Shown in pieces: positions 36,401 through 48,057 of a stretch of 64,000 nt of DNA. The stretch lies in contig NC_064770.1 of NCBI RefSeq assembly GCF_011397635.1, positions 4,049,826 to 4,113,825 of the forward strand. The letters run 5' to 3'. Source of the DNA: Epinephelus fuscoguttatus. Its lineage: Eukaryota > Chordata > Actinopteri > Perciformes > Serranidae. Numbering within the stretch: the first letter of the stretch is position 1; each line of letters opens with the position of its first letter. The notes under the pieces were generated by a model. That model ran no database searches and had not been told where the DNA came from. It worked only from the letters and a program-made list of their open reading frames with translations. Made by a program: the position numbers and the translations under genes.

Positions 36401-38765
36401 ATTGCAGTTTTGTTGTTCCAACTCTAAAATGTAGCGTTCACAAAAATGCTGTGTTTTTACCTCTGATAAACTCCATGGGAGGTGATAAATTGGTCACGGT
36501 GTTGGCAGTTAATTTTGTTTTTATCAAAGCATAGATAATCACTCAGCCTGTCCACCGTAGGTATATTTGCTCTGAAAGTACAAAGGACAAGTGAGTTTAG
36601 AGGAGATTATTTTTCTTCATTTCAAAGTAAAAAAAACAAACTAAATTCATTGTTGATTTATTCATTAAGACTCAGTGTGCTCTAACAGTTAAAGACAGGA
36701 CTCCTAGCTGTGCTCAAGCTAAAGAAGTGTGCAAATTATCATTCAGATTAAAAAAGTTGTAAAACATCAAAGAAAAGGTTTGCATTTAAATAGTGGTGGT
36801 CATCCAGCTGTATTCCAGAGCTTCTCAGCTCTGTGCACACTATGGGATAGAGCAGTTGGTTTTGAATTACATGTGTATGCTGCACACTGGTAGAACCTGT
36901 TACATTAGCTAACCTGATAGCAGTTAGCTTTGTCCTCCAGAGATATGATATGTACCTGTTTCAGCTTACTGTCTGTTTTTGATTATCATCTGCTTCATCA
37001 GTTCAAAACATGGATTATCAATATTGCCATTATTATAAATCCTGTACATTGCACATTTTTGGCACTACCACTCACGAGCTGTTTTTACCACTTTTTTCCC
37101 TGCAGTAACTACTGCAGGAAAGCTTCTCTGCCTGTCCACATTCTGTATCTGCATCTACAGTAAGTATCATATTATGTTTAGTCATGTGTCAGGGCACCAA
37201 TATACAACAAAGACAAGTTAAAAGTCAGGAGAATACTGAATGGTTGGAACGCTTGCTAATATGGTTTGAGATGCTAAAATGTTTCTCTGTAATATTTTTA
37301 GCTGCAAATCACAGGTTGCTTGATCAGCCTTTTGCTGCCACAGTTTTTGCCCTTGGAGGATTAAATTTGGGATGGAAGTTACAGCTTTCGAGAATTTGTG
37401 CTTGTTTTACTCTGAATGACATTTTTAGGGACCTAAAAACTATTATTACAATCAAAACTATCTGAATAATCCCCGTGTTTCCACTTCTGTTTACGTCTCT
37501 TATTCAGTATCATTCTTAGGATGGTTTCACTAATGTCAGTGCTGGGACTCATGCCAGAGAGCAGAAGAAAATCCATTTACAGTATGTGTGTTGACTTCTG
37601 CCCCAGTTTGTGCTGTGAAGCCAACGCTCATGTGACTCTTGGTGAACAGATGAAACAATCCTCCACAGTGCTACAGTTACACATCTCAGACTGGGAAAGA
37701 AAAACAACACTGTGTTTGCCTTTATGTGACTACAGCTCAAAGACTGTGTTAACTCCATGCAGTATCCAACAGTGAGAGAAGTGTTGTAGATTTTACTCTT
37801 TTGGACTTCACTGTTGCTGCTGCTTTGAACGAAAGTGAGACGTGTCGCCAGAAGAAAATGTTGGCATTTTACTCTCCTGAAAACCATCATTACATATGTA
37901 TGTTTCAGATTTCAGATGTATTATATCAGTGTTTTTAAACTGGCGTAGTATATGAGCTGAGGTGGAGGGGAATGTGGATGGCGTTATCACTAGGTGAGAC
38001 GCAAACCAAGCTGCAGACCACTGTTGGAGACCAACAAACAGCAATATCGGTTGTGTTTTAGCGAGTCATTACTGTTTTACAGCTGCTTTTTAGGCATCAA
38101 ATGTGGGCTGTTTTAATGCCACAAAAAGATTTTGTTTTTTACTGAGACATTGCTCTATTTCCTGCTGGGATAATGCCACAAAAAGTGGGTATTTAAGGCC
38201 AAAACATGATCTGTTCGTAACAGGGTTTATGCCAGACTTCTTTTTTACAGCCAATACCTCTGTTAAAACTCCAGAATTCTGGCCATATCACCTACTGCAC
38301 ACGTGTTTAGAATAGCATATAAAAAGCCATATCAAATTAAATACCTTGAAACGATGCTAGGCTAAATGAGTGTGGGGTTGTACATTGTAAATAACAGGGG
38401 CAATTTCTGATGTGCGTTATTCGCTGCTGGTGTGTTTTGGTCTTACATGGCTTGTTGGTTTTGGTCTGTAAGGAAAAATATAGCAAATGGCCAGTCTTAC
38501 CATCTACAGGTTATTTTTTGAATTTAAAATCAAGTCCAAGATGTTGAAATGTCAGGATTTTAAAAACTGCTAATTTGTGCTCCCGCTGTTTTCAGGTGGT
38601 TGTCAGTATGAATATAATTGTGCTGATTTGTCCTTTTACTTCAGGATGTCTATGACAGTGTACTACCTGGCCCACTATGAGCAGCTCTCCCTGGAGACAT
38701 ATGAGTACATCGACTGTGGAGCAAACAGCACCATACCACACAGTATGCAGCCCCCACCCACCTGA
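30218..38765 (+). CDS. tmem106a: Transmembrane protein 106A (complete, seven coding exons)
   Basis: TMEM106 proteins are single-pass type II membrane proteins of late endosomes, lysosomes or the cell surface. The exons, all with GT-AG sites and matching phases, are 30218-30395, 31232-31295, 33033-33186, 33372-33512, 36281-36324, 37106-37159 and 38645-38765 (TGA). They give 251 residues, close to human TMEM106A (262 as I recall). Visible features: N-terminal MGAVPS fits an N-myristoylation signal; CPTCQGTGRIPRG (48-60) is the family CxxC motif; a hydrophobic helix at about 83-104 is followed by FFLFPRS; NIT sites at 130 and 136 are potential lumenal glycosylation sites; the C-terminal YEYIDCGAN carries the family cysteine. 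The start was chosen because the ATG is 2 bases inside the exon and begins a myristoylation motif. The CPTC region resembles TMEM106B, but the end (PHSMQPPPT) and the position between nbr1 and arl4d support the A paralogue. Confidence 0.94.
30399..30446. repeat. (AC)n microsatellite just after the first tmem106a coding exon
   Basis: About 24 AC units start three bases after the splice donor at 30396. Apparent frames through it are artefacts. Confidence 0.96.
31487..31625 (+). mobile_element. Tiny LINE reverse-transcriptase fragment
   Basis: The + strand translates to AANLAGIQPSKAPGPDGL followed by KDRVIKFCRFQL and a stop. The 'KAPGPDG' motif is the conserved start of the reverse transcriptase in L2/CR1/Rex1-type LINEs. 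Only about 45 codons remain. It lies in tmem106a intron 31296-33032 and is followed at 31626 by the terminus of another element ('tagggatgcacgataatatc'). Confidence 0.75.
32390..32990 (+). repeat. Repeat family A, near full-length copy next to tmem106a exon 3
   Basis: It contains two tandem-like blocks of 'aatttggcacaaatatccac' and 'aaggtcactgtgac', then 'ggccataactta', 'gaaaagaaggggagaca' and the tail 'gacatgaatgtaaactgtaa'. Its end is only about 40 bp upstream of the acceptor of the transmembrane-helix exon (33033), so it supplies the branch-point neighbourhood of that intron. Confidence 0.8.
33513..34599 (+). other. tmem106a intron, first part
   Basis: No recognisable feature apart from AT-rich sequence and a few degraded repeat-like stretches. 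No additional exon is needed, because the flanking phases agree. Confidence 0.5.
34600..35030 (+). repeat. Repeat family A, degraded copy
   Basis: Shared blocks 'ttgagggaatttcccaaatt', 'tgacacaaatgttcgctt', 'aaaggtcactgtga' and 'aaaacatgtttttggttata' identify it. The 3' tail is lost. It lies in the same tmem106a intron. Confidence 0.7.
35700..36015. repeat. Large inverted repeat (about 100-bp arms) with an 18-G run
   Basis: The arm at about 35724-35826 ('ggggcttgtcaccgtgtggg', 'cgtggctacctgtgtaatgt') is the near-perfect inverted complement of 35908-36010 ('acattacacaggtagccacg', 'cccacacggtgacaagcccc'). The spacer is about 80 bp. A run of 18 G lies at 35704-35721, just outside the left arm. 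It looks like a foldback or short DNA transposon in a tmem106a intron. Confidence 0.85.
37845..38225. repeat. Repeat family B, partial copy
   Basis: It starts 'gccagaagaaaatgttggca', followed by family-specific 'gtatatgagctga', 'cagaccactgttggagacca' and two minisatellite units. The right terminus is missing. It lies in the last tmem106a intron. Confidence 0.75.
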
Positions 38766-38982
38766 TGGATGGACTGCGGATGGAAGGACACACAGACGAA
38801 CTGATGAACAGAAACTGTGGACATGTGGACTTTTTGTGAGGTGCAATTTTTTTTTCTCCCATGAACTGTGTCATTGAAATGTTGGATATTTATAATGTGA
38901 TGTCGGGATGCCTTAACACTCATTCTAGATGGATGGATGATGAGAAGCCCAGCTGAGAAGGCAAGATGAATCTGAGTGACTA

Positions 38983-38988
38983 AATAAA
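38983..38988 (+). terminator. Polyadenylation signal, likely tmem106a
   Basis: AATAAA lies 218 bases after the tmem106a stop codon. It is a plausible 3' end of the transcript. Confidence 0.6.
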
Positions 38989-38999
38989 GAATGGACTTT

Positions 39000-41062
39000 T
39001 TATACCTCATCTTAGTATGAAGGAAAGAAGGATGGGAACAAGTGCACTAATTTCACTGTCTTCACTGATGGTTTAACCGTTCTACAGATCGAATTGTACC
39101 ATGGAGGAAACCCAGAAAAAGACACTGAGTGGATGTTGATAAGAGGCCAACGGCAGCACTAAAGCAGTGAGCATACTGTTACAGTATGAAAACTGGAGCA
39201 GAAATGCCACCTGAGGACTTGAATATATTTTGATCTCAGTTCAGAGCTGTTGTTATTGAAAGTAATCACACATGTGAAAATGGTGTGATAGTTTGTGTTG
39301 CTTCAAATATGATCTCTGTCTGAAAATCACTATTCAGTAACTTTCAGTGCATCTAATATTACTCAACTACTGTTTGTTTTTGTAATTTGTTATGCCTCTG
39401 CACTGGTGACAGCTGTGGCCGAGGGCATTATGTTCTCGAGACATCTGGCCATACATCCATACTTATGTCCGTCCTCTTCTCATGAATGTGATATTTCAAA
39501 ACATCATCAGGGAGTTTCTTCAAATTTGGCACAAATGTCCACTTGGATTCAACAATGAACTGATTAGATTTGTAGGGTCAAAGGTCACTCTGACCTTGAG
39601 TTGGTCCCATTCTCATGAATGAGATATCTCAAGTACGCCTTGAGGGAATTTCCTGAAAGTTGTCACAAACATCCACTTAGATTTAAGGATCAACTGATTA
39701 GATTTTGGGGGTCAAAAGGTCAAGGTTACTGTGACCTCACAAAAGAGGTTTTTGTCCATAACTCCAGAATTCATATACTAGTAATGACAAAATTTCACAC
39801 AAATGTCTGAGGAGAAAGGATAAAGTGATGACATTTTATATTTAAAAGGTTAAAGGTCAATTTCACTGTGACATCATGATATTCTGTAAAAACACTTTTC
39901 TGGCCATTATTCATTGCCATATATCAGGAACAGAAGGGGAGACGTGGTCAGATACAGGGGGGTGTTAAACATCCGTGTTTTAGAATTTGTAGCTTCTTTG
40001 CAACAACATCTGTATTATACTTTACATATAAGCATTGTAAACTGTCATGGGCTTGGACAGACATGGATGTAAACTGTAACTAGTTTTGTCAGGCTGGTGC
40101 AGCCGTGTTGAAAATACAAACAAATGAACTCATGGGATAAGTTGTTTTATTCTGCCTTCACCTAGAAGCAGTAGGTAGCATTATTTTTATTATTTATTTG
40201 ACATCTTAAAAGGTCAAACATGCATTACACCAAACACACATTAAATTAAAATGCCTTGAATAACACAATAAAGTTAAATGAATGCCTAATTTCTTTGTGG
40301 TCCTTTAATACTCAAGACCAAGACACAGTTGACATACAGTAGGTACACTATAGAAAATCAAATGTGAGGACTTTTTAGGGCTGCAGCTTTCATTAGTAGA
40401 GCTGGCAGTACATAAGGTAGTAATTTGAACAAGATGCCTTATGTTACTGTTACTGGAGAAATTCGGTAGTCTGCATGCTTGAGGGCATGGTGATACAATT
40501 ATGATTTCCCTAGATATTTGTTCTGTAAGACTTTATCAGATGCTGCATGGAACAGTTTACCACTGCAAGTAGTTTGAATGATCTGGTTTCTGAGGTTCAC
40601 ATATTTAATGAAAGAGAACTCATGTGTAATACAGTAGGGGAGGGAGCCAGTTTCAATGCTGTAAACTGGACTATCAGTCTAATAGTCTGTACTTACTTTG
40701 CCATATATTTTATCTAAATGTGTGGACTCCATATCTACAAATTATAAACCTAGCAGCCTCTATAATCTGAGAAGACACCCAATCTACAACAACAGAACAT
40801 TCAACACAAAGAGAGAATAAGAAGGTATGCTAGGCTAGACTAAACTCAGAGCTAGGATGAAGAACAGCAGTAAAGGCTACCCCTAATGTTAGCTTTTTAA
40901 AAATATTTTATTGTATAGTATTTTGTTTTATTAGTTTCTTTCCCAAGCTAGGCACAAAAAAAATCTCACTACATGTCAGACTGTGTATATGACCAAAAAT
41001 GTGATGTGATTTTATTTGATCATCTCCACTGATGCAGTCTTGACAAACCAACTGCAGAGCTG
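39000..41062. other. tmem106a-ccdc200 intergenic region with family A repeat
   Basis: A family A copy occupies about 39460-40090 ('cttcaaatttggcacaaatg', 'aaggtcactctgacctt', 'acagaaggggagacg'). The remainder is AT-rich with no exon recognised. The two genes converge here, tmem106a on + and the ccdc200-like gene on -. Confidence 0.6.
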
Positions 41063-44000
41063 CTATTCAGAGCCTCCAAACATGGTCCGGTAATCCAGTG
41101 TGGTTATCAGAGAACAGTGATCTTTCTCCTCGTCTTCACCACTGCTGGGCGTACTGTAAAGACTGTGAGATAAACAGGCATTACTCCTCTGAAAATACTC
41201 AAAAACATTCTCTGCTTTTACAAGCAAGTTGTTCTCTCCTAAGATAGGTGATTGTGCAACTAGAAGCTGATTCATCATACTCACTGAGTATCTGTTGGGG
41301 ACCTTGGCACTGTGATGGACTTGTGTCTTTAGGTTGCCCTTACAGTGGGGACACTGGCCTCCAACTGGAAACAACACATAAAATACTGGATGCAGGCTTA
41401 GTAAGTCTCCCTTAGCTTAAAGCTGCACTAACCAATACTTTCATGTGAACAATAGATGAAATCGCTGGGTGTGGCTCATAGTGATAAACCTACAGTGAAT
41501 TATAACCAGTGTTAATTTCTAAAACTATGATGAAGATTTTTCTTCAACTGCCTTTTTTCCATGACAAAAATAAGATGATGATGAGCTTAAAGAAGATTTT
41601 GATAATAAAAACTAAGATTAAATCTATGTTTGATTTTCAGTGATGAGATGTGACAAAAATATTAGTGGTGGGCTACTGGACATTGAAAGCTGAGAGCAGC
41701 GGTGCTTGTTGCAATCCTCAAATGCTGCATGAGTGACAGGCTGGTAAATCCCAATAAACAGTAGTTTCACTAGCCAGCAAAAACACTCAGAGCGGATCAG
41801 CATCAGCCGCAGGTGCAAGTTGTGAGCCGTAATTCAGCAGTAAACAATCAGCCATGTGTAACTGATTGTGGATGGTGGAGCTGTTGAATGGATTTGTGGA
41901 GTTTGTTAGCTGCAGCGGTGGCTGATTGCAGCTACACCTGTTAGCTGCTGAACAGCAGTGGAGCAAGGAGCCACCGGCCACCAGTCTTCACATCTGTTGA
42001 TCTCCGCAGACTCCACTCAGTCTGGACTTGAGCAGGTTTATGGTTTGATGCTGTTCGACAGGCAGATGCTCAGTTATTTGTGAGTGTAGCTGTGCTGTAA
42101 GTAAACAGTCTGAACTCAGATCAGTTTTCTCTGACTGCTAAACGTTTAGTTTTAATCACCAACTCTGTGAGAGGACATGAGTTTGAACCTCCAGACAAAC
42201 ATGTTGCAGATTAAGAAAGAATTCCAGCCTAATTTAAGTTATTCTTCTGCTTCTTAAACCGTGAGGTTGATAAGGCAGAGTTTACAATGAACCTGAGCAC
42301 AAATCCTACTTGTTTCAGATTAGTTATTTGTGGTGTCAAACTTTTTGAGAGCATAAATAGAGAGATGTTGAGCTCTTCACATAATGATTAGTAAGTGTGT
42401 GCTCGTACACCACCCCTTAAACCTGTCAAAAACTGCTGGAGAAATGACAGCTTGTAAGTGTGTAAAAAGTTTTTGTAGTTGGAGAAAAAATTATACAACC
42501 TGTCACCTTGATTCTAATTTCTGATACATGAATTAGCCTCACTGGATTTGTTTAAAGATAAAAAAAACCCCAAAACATATATATAAACATAATAACTAAA
42601 AGTTGACTAAAATGTCATTAATGTCCGTTGACTACAACTAGACTAAAACTATGAAGGATAAAAATGATTAAAATGTGACTAAAACCAATGAGCATTTTCA
42701 TTTCAAAAGTAGGAGTAAATCTTAAAACGCTGTCAAAATTAACACTAGTTATCACCAACTCTGCTGTGATCTTTAGCTCTGCAGAGCCGTTTAGCCTCTT
42801 TTTGCTAACTGTTTTGTTGTTCAGCAAATTACACAAACTCTGCACTCATCAATCCTGTTTCAGGCCACAACAGCATCAAGTATCACCTCCTGAGCAGTGC
42901 TTAAATTAAGTTCCAGACACTTGTCCCCAAAGCAACCCAAGGACAGTGGAACAAAAACGCTCATGGTAATAGATACAGGAGTTTCTGCAGTGGAAAAAAG
43001 GTATTTGATGATCAGCTTCAGCTCATCCTCAAAGGAAGCTGTTCTCAAAATAGGAAGTACACCTTGCGTTTTTTGATGAATGGTGATAGATGTTTCATTG
43101 TCCAACTGCATTCTGAATATATCCATGTCAAGAATAGTGATACCTGTTTGCTCCTGTGTTGTGTTTGACTCTGTTGCATTGCAGCTGGTCTCAGAATCCC
43201 TCTGCAGCAGCTGTAAAGTGAGAGGTAACCTGAAGTAAACACTCCAAATACAGCAAACCAGTGCAAAAGAGCACAGTTAAAAGAAAATGGCAAGCTTGTA
43301 AGTTTGTAAGTTGTAAGTTTTCTGGATTTTATTCAGCATCATGGAAACAGAAGGGGAGACATTGGGTCATATACTGAACTGGTGACACTAATCTTGAAAC
43401 TGTTTTGACTGTAAAGATCTTCTATGCTGCCAGGTCGAAGATGTGTGTGAAGCACATGTTTAGTCACAAAATACACAGAATACTTTTTATTAAATTCCGT
43501 CAAAGTCTTCACTACATATTGTATATGAGTCTGGACAGATGGATGTAAACTGCAATTTGTTTGGTTCCTAGACTGTAATTCTCATTTGTTTCTTTCAAGT
43601 GCCTATTAGTGTCCTATCTTGAAATAAATGTATATGTAATTGAAGTCAATGCGTCTTAACTCAGGTCTCAAAAAATGAAACAGAGTAACTACTAAATCCA
43701 ACTGAGAAAACAAATATAGTTTTTGATCTGAATACATCCTGGAAATCAGCAACAGGATACAAGCTGTCAGATTTCCACAGGAAACAAGTTTGACCCCATG
43801 CTGGGGTGTCACATGTCCCTTCTCAGTTTCAAATTAGCCCTGCTGTTGTTCAATAATAAAGTAGACCAGACAGACTGCTGGATCAACCTTTCACCTACCA
43901 GTCTATAGGCCTCTGGTTTGAAAGAAATATCTTAAGAATTGAATGCCCACTGTAGAAGTTCCATTTTTAATTGTTGTCTACATCGTCCACAAACAGTAAA

Positions 44001-44252
44001 TGATGCACATGCTGTTCTAGATTGTTAAATGATTACTTACTCTAAATTAATAACTACAACACTCCTGTAAATACTTTCACTGTTTGAAATATCACCATAG
44101 ATGCAAATGCATGAGTCCTACAGGAGAATATGATTGAAGCACTAAGGTACACAGGATCTGGTTGTGTTGCTATTTACCTGTTGTTTGTCTCTGGCCATCC
44201 TGCGGTCCACAGCACTCTGACGCCGTCTGGCCTCCCAGTGCATTGCCGACAT
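41063..44252 (-). CDS. ccdc200: ccdc200-like small protein (three exons, hand-assembled)
   Basis: On the - strand, exon 44252-44178 starts ATG and encodes MSAMHWEARRRQSAVDRRMA then RDKQQ, ending at a strong donor (cag|gtaaat). The next acceptor (cactttacag) opens exon 43210-42887, beginning LLQRDSETSCN and ending STAQE at gag|gtgata. Exon 41353-41063 begins CPHCKGNLKT and ends DYRTMFGGSE. All junctions are phase 0, giving about 229 residues. The HWEARRRQ...DRR start resembles human CCDC200 as I remember it, and that gene also lies between TMEM106A and ARL4D, so position and N-terminus agree. The function is unknown. The N-terminus is highly basic and helix-prone; no membrane segment is obvious. 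If the middle exon is not spliced at 42887 it reads eight more codons to a stop. The last exon has an alternative acceptor at 41364 that would need phase 1. Exons 2 and 3 are less sure than exon 1. Confidence 0.5.
41508..42746. mobile_element. Inverted-repeat transposon (hAT-like ends) filling a ccdc200-like intron
   Basis: Left end AGTGTTAATTT (41508-41518) and right end AAATTAACACT (42736-42746) are perfect inverted complements. Sub-terminal sequence is full of 'gactaaaact' motifs. Imperfect flanking repeats (ttataacc / ttatcacc) suggest an 8-bp duplication offset by two bases. It occupies about 1240 of the 1533 bases of the presumed intron 42886-41354. Confidence 0.7.
43330..43575 (+). repeat. 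Repeat family A, 3' fragment
   Basis: It contains 'catggaaacagaaggggaga', 'actggtgacactaa' and 'gtctggacagatggatgtaa', the 3' landmarks of family A. It lies in intron 1 of the ccdc200-like gene. Confidence 0.75.
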
Positions 44253-45625
44253 CCCAATGTACAGCTGCAGCTAGAGGAGTATTCACCACTGGATGATTGA
44301 CTTTGTTAATTGTGTTAAGAACAAAAACAACCATGGTTTGCTCACACATTAGGTCACAAAAAGAATAATACACAGAGTATATAAAAACAGGACTGCAAGC
44401 TAAATGCTAATTGTTAATCAGAATCAGAATAGGCTTTATTGGCCAAGTACATATGTGTGTACATTCAAGGAATTTGACTTCGGTAGACTTGCTCTTATTG
44501 TACCACTATTGACAAATACTCAAAAATTAGACAAGAAAGTGGAATATACAAAATATACAATGTACAAAAAGTATACAATATACATCAAATTGAGTATTTA
44601 TATCTGCAATAACATGTATTGAGGCCATTTGGGGGAACAAGGTTCAAACACAACACCAACATATTATCAACTTTTCAGTTGATAAGGCTAATGTGTTAGC
44701 AAACAGTTGCCTATTTACATACCCAGCAGACACAGAGCAGCTTTGGCATGCTAAATATATGGCTCTGAGGCTGCAATATGCTGCCTGCTGCTGGAAAGAT
44801 GGTGGATGGCGTGGCCCCTAGGCAAAACACCTACTAACCTGCAAACCACCGCTGTTTCAGACCAACAAAAACAGCAGTCGTTGCAGCATTTTCTGGCAGC
44901 TTTTTAGCCCCAAAGGTGAACAGTCTTTAACGATCTTTAGGGATAGTGTCCCCAGAACTACATATTTCAAAACATGATCTTTACCTAACTATAACCAAGT
45001 GGTTTTTGTGCCTAAACCTAATCACTTATTCATCACAGTGGTGTCAAAACATAAAGTTTAATGTACCCACTATATAATAATATACAAATGTAACGTTTCC
45101 CTGGGTTGCAGAAACATACAATCCATCATTTTGTCTTGTGAACAGATTGATCATCAACATGTATCTTGACTTGGGCTAGACTATTCCAATTCATGACGGA
45201 TTTTTATTATTATTATTATAATTATTATTGCGAGCATTATAATGTGGAGTCAGTGGCATTTCCCATGCAGGGAAGATGCTATTGAGTTGTATTATGGGAA
45301 TGTAGTGTGTTTGGGGCTTGACATAAGGTCTTATAGCCTCTGATGCATTGATTGTAACCATTCTGTTTTGAATGTGTCTCTCCCAAGTCCCCCAACTTTA
45401 TGACAGTGCAACACTAAATCACGGGACTCTTTAAGGTGTTGGGTGTGAGACCTCTAATTCTGTAACACTGTAAAGCTCCTTCTGAATTTCCTCTAAGTGC
45501 AGTTCAACATGGCCTAATCCGCTTTCTGTGTCCCATTGTTGCCAATTGCCAAAAAAAATGCTGACATTGTACTTTTATGCAAACCACAGATATGTTCGCA
45601 CATTATTACATCATTGTACATGAGT

Positions 45626-45885
45626 TGGTGTGGGTCCGAACCCTGGAGTGGGGGTGCCCCTCCATGCAGAGTTTGCATGTTCTCCCCGTGTCAGCGTGAG
45701 TTTTCTCTGGGTACATGGGCTTCCTCCCACAGTCCAAAGACATGCAGGTTACATGAACTGGTGAATCTAAATTGGATGTAGGTGTGAATGTGAGTGTGAA
45801 TGGTTGGCTGTTTCTATATGTCAGCCCTTTGATAGTCTGGAAACCTGCCCAGGGTTAATACCGCAGCTTCCCTCTGTTGTGTTAC
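45626..45885 (+). repeat. Common teleost interspersed repeat
   Basis: It has the typical sequence 'agtttgcatgttctccccgt', 'cttcctcccacagtccaaag' and 'gtgaatgtgagtgtgaatgg', which I recognise as an abundant fish retroposon tail. It is on the + strand and non-coding. Confidence 0.8.
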
Positions 45886-46174
45886 ATTCAGGAAATGACC
45901 TGTAATAATTTCCAGGAAATGACCAGCATGTCTAAGGTTGAATAATTGTCCATTTCTTCATTTTCATCCTAAAAACCAAAAACACAGCTTTCAGCATGTC
46001 GAACAGTCTTCCGTGCCACAACGGTCAAAAACCATTTGCCACCTGGCGGCAACAATGTCCCTGTGACCTTTATTCACTAAGCCCAAAATACCAGCACGCA
46101 GTCACCCCATGTACTCACATGGTAAATAAAAATTAATGTTTGCTAAATGAAAGGACATATTTGGCTCTTACACA

Positions 46175-46508
46175 TGGTTCTGACAAATAGAGCTACCACT
46201 CAGAATGACCTACTAACACAAACTGCTCATTCATGGTGTGTTTAAGTGACGAAATAAACCCACCAAAACCATACCAGGTGACACAACCATACTTTTAACC
46301 ACATTTATACAGGTAGTAGCACATTCTGATGGATAATTCCTATCCTATGTAATGGCCTACTCTACTTTTAACCACATTGTGATAGATATTTCTACCTGAC
46401 AGAATGAGCTGCTCTACTTTTACCTACATTTATAGAACTTGTAGTCCATTCTGATAGATTCTTTGCTACTGGTAGGTCATTCTGAGCGGGTAGCTCCATT
46501 TGTCAGAA
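46175..46508. mobile_element. MITE with 37-bp terminal inverted repeats
   Basis: Left 'ggttctgacaaatagagcta' then 'cactcagaatgacctac'; right 'gtaggtcattctgagcgggt' then 'agctccatttgtcagaac'. The interior consists of repeated 'ctacttttaaccacatt' and 'cattctgatagat' blocks. It is 334 bp with no coding capacity. Confidence 0.85.
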
Positions 46509-47652
46509 CACCAACATTTTCTTATGGTGACTGGGCTGCAAATAAACCAGTATCCTAAGGTGTATTACTTTAAATGGATTGCGGACAGCATATGAAGTAG
46601 CTGGTACAACACTGAATCTATTTCAGCTGATAAAACAGCAGCAGTTAGTGTAGATGCTGTGGTAACAGCTTTTAAATGTCAAAAGGTAGCAGGTAGCTTA
46701 ATCCACATACAATACAAGATATTTTGTTCTAGTACCAAAATAATATTTAGATGTACAGCTGCTTCCTCTCTATCTAACTGCATTGTGTCTACAGGTTTTG
46801 ATCTGACATTACAGTCACCTGATACAGTAACTCCCAACCACTGTCAGCTCCTCTGATTACTGATCTCTTCCTGTATTACTCTCAGTGCCACTCCTGTCAC
46901 CTGGCTGGCACACATTGGATATCCTATCACAGCTAATCACTACTTTGACTTATTTTATTAATAAGATGATTATTCAATTTAATTACTGTATCATGCATCT
47001 AAATATGCCTGGCCTGCTTGGGTTTGCATTTCATATAAACCAGATACAGAATGCAGCACATACACATTTTCTAATGAAAAAGTCCAATAATTAAGATTAT
47101 CACTTCACATGATGTTTTTCAGAAGTTTTTGTTGGTTTCTTATATAACCCATAAATCATGGGATTGTAACCCTCTGTGGAAATTAAAGTAAACCCTAACT
47201 GGACAGTCTTTGCTTCATGGCAAACATAATGACAGTAATATTAAACAGTCTTTATGATTTCTGATGACCTATACACTTTAAATGTATTTGTTTGTGATCC
47301 ATTTCATGAAAAGTTGACACTCTTAAGTCATCATAGTATGTAGAGTACAGAAGAAACTCACTCTCCAATCCTTCCAAATCACACAGCTTACACTGCAAGA
47401 TTTTCTAGCTGTAACCAAAGATCTTTGGTGTCTGAATTAACACAATTTAATGTATAAGTCAAGGGAATAGCTTTGCTTAATCTGCAAATACACTATACTT
47501 TCTATATCATGTATTTGGGTAAGACACGTGGCCATGAGATAAAACATGCAATTTTTTGCTGAAAGAAAATTAAATATGTGTCAGCAGTCAATACAATTTA
47601 GTGCAGTGACACCTGAGAAATAATGAGCAAGCACATAAGAGCATTTACTCAC

Positions 47653-47800
47653 CTGACCTGTGTTTAAACCTGGAGAAAAAGCAGCTGTGGAATTCACAGT
47701 GGAGGACTGGTGGAGGCTGAGGTGTCAGTCTCTCTTTACCTCTCTCCTGTCTCTGACCTTGTTAAGGTCCAGGCAAGTTTCCAGGCAACATAATGCTCTC
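47653..47800 (-). promoter_or_regulatory. Possible 5' non-coding exon of the ccdc200-like gene
   Basis: On the - strand a consensus splice donor, cag|gtgagt, ends an exon at 47653. The preceding sequence has no long frame and no suitable ATG, so it could only be 5' UTR. The upstream limit is a guess. It is supported by one splice signal and by the need for an acceptor before 44252. Confidence 0.3.
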
Positions 47801-48057
47801 CTGGGCAGCTTTTGTAAGAGAGAAACAGAAAGGTAGGAAGGATAAATAATTGTTCACAACCCCCGTGGCTCGCTAACAATGGTCCCACCTCCCGATGTGT
47901 GTGTGTGTGTGATTCTCTGTGTGATCCTGGGTTTATGTTCTTATTAACTCTCTCATGCATTTTCCATAGCCATACAGCAGATATTAACTTCAGGAGAATT
48001 ACTCCTGCATACTGTCAGCAGTAAGTTTATGAACAACAACAACATCAAACACAACTC

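Larger units (their letters stand above)
44253..47652. other. Upstream intron of the ccdc200-like gene, mostly repeats
   Basis: If the donor at 47653 is real, this is the first intron on the - strand. It contains a family B copy without left end (about 44690-45145), a family B left-end fragment (45536-45612), a common fish repeat (45626-45885) and an inverted-repeat element (46175-46508). No additional exon was recognised. Confidence 0.5.
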
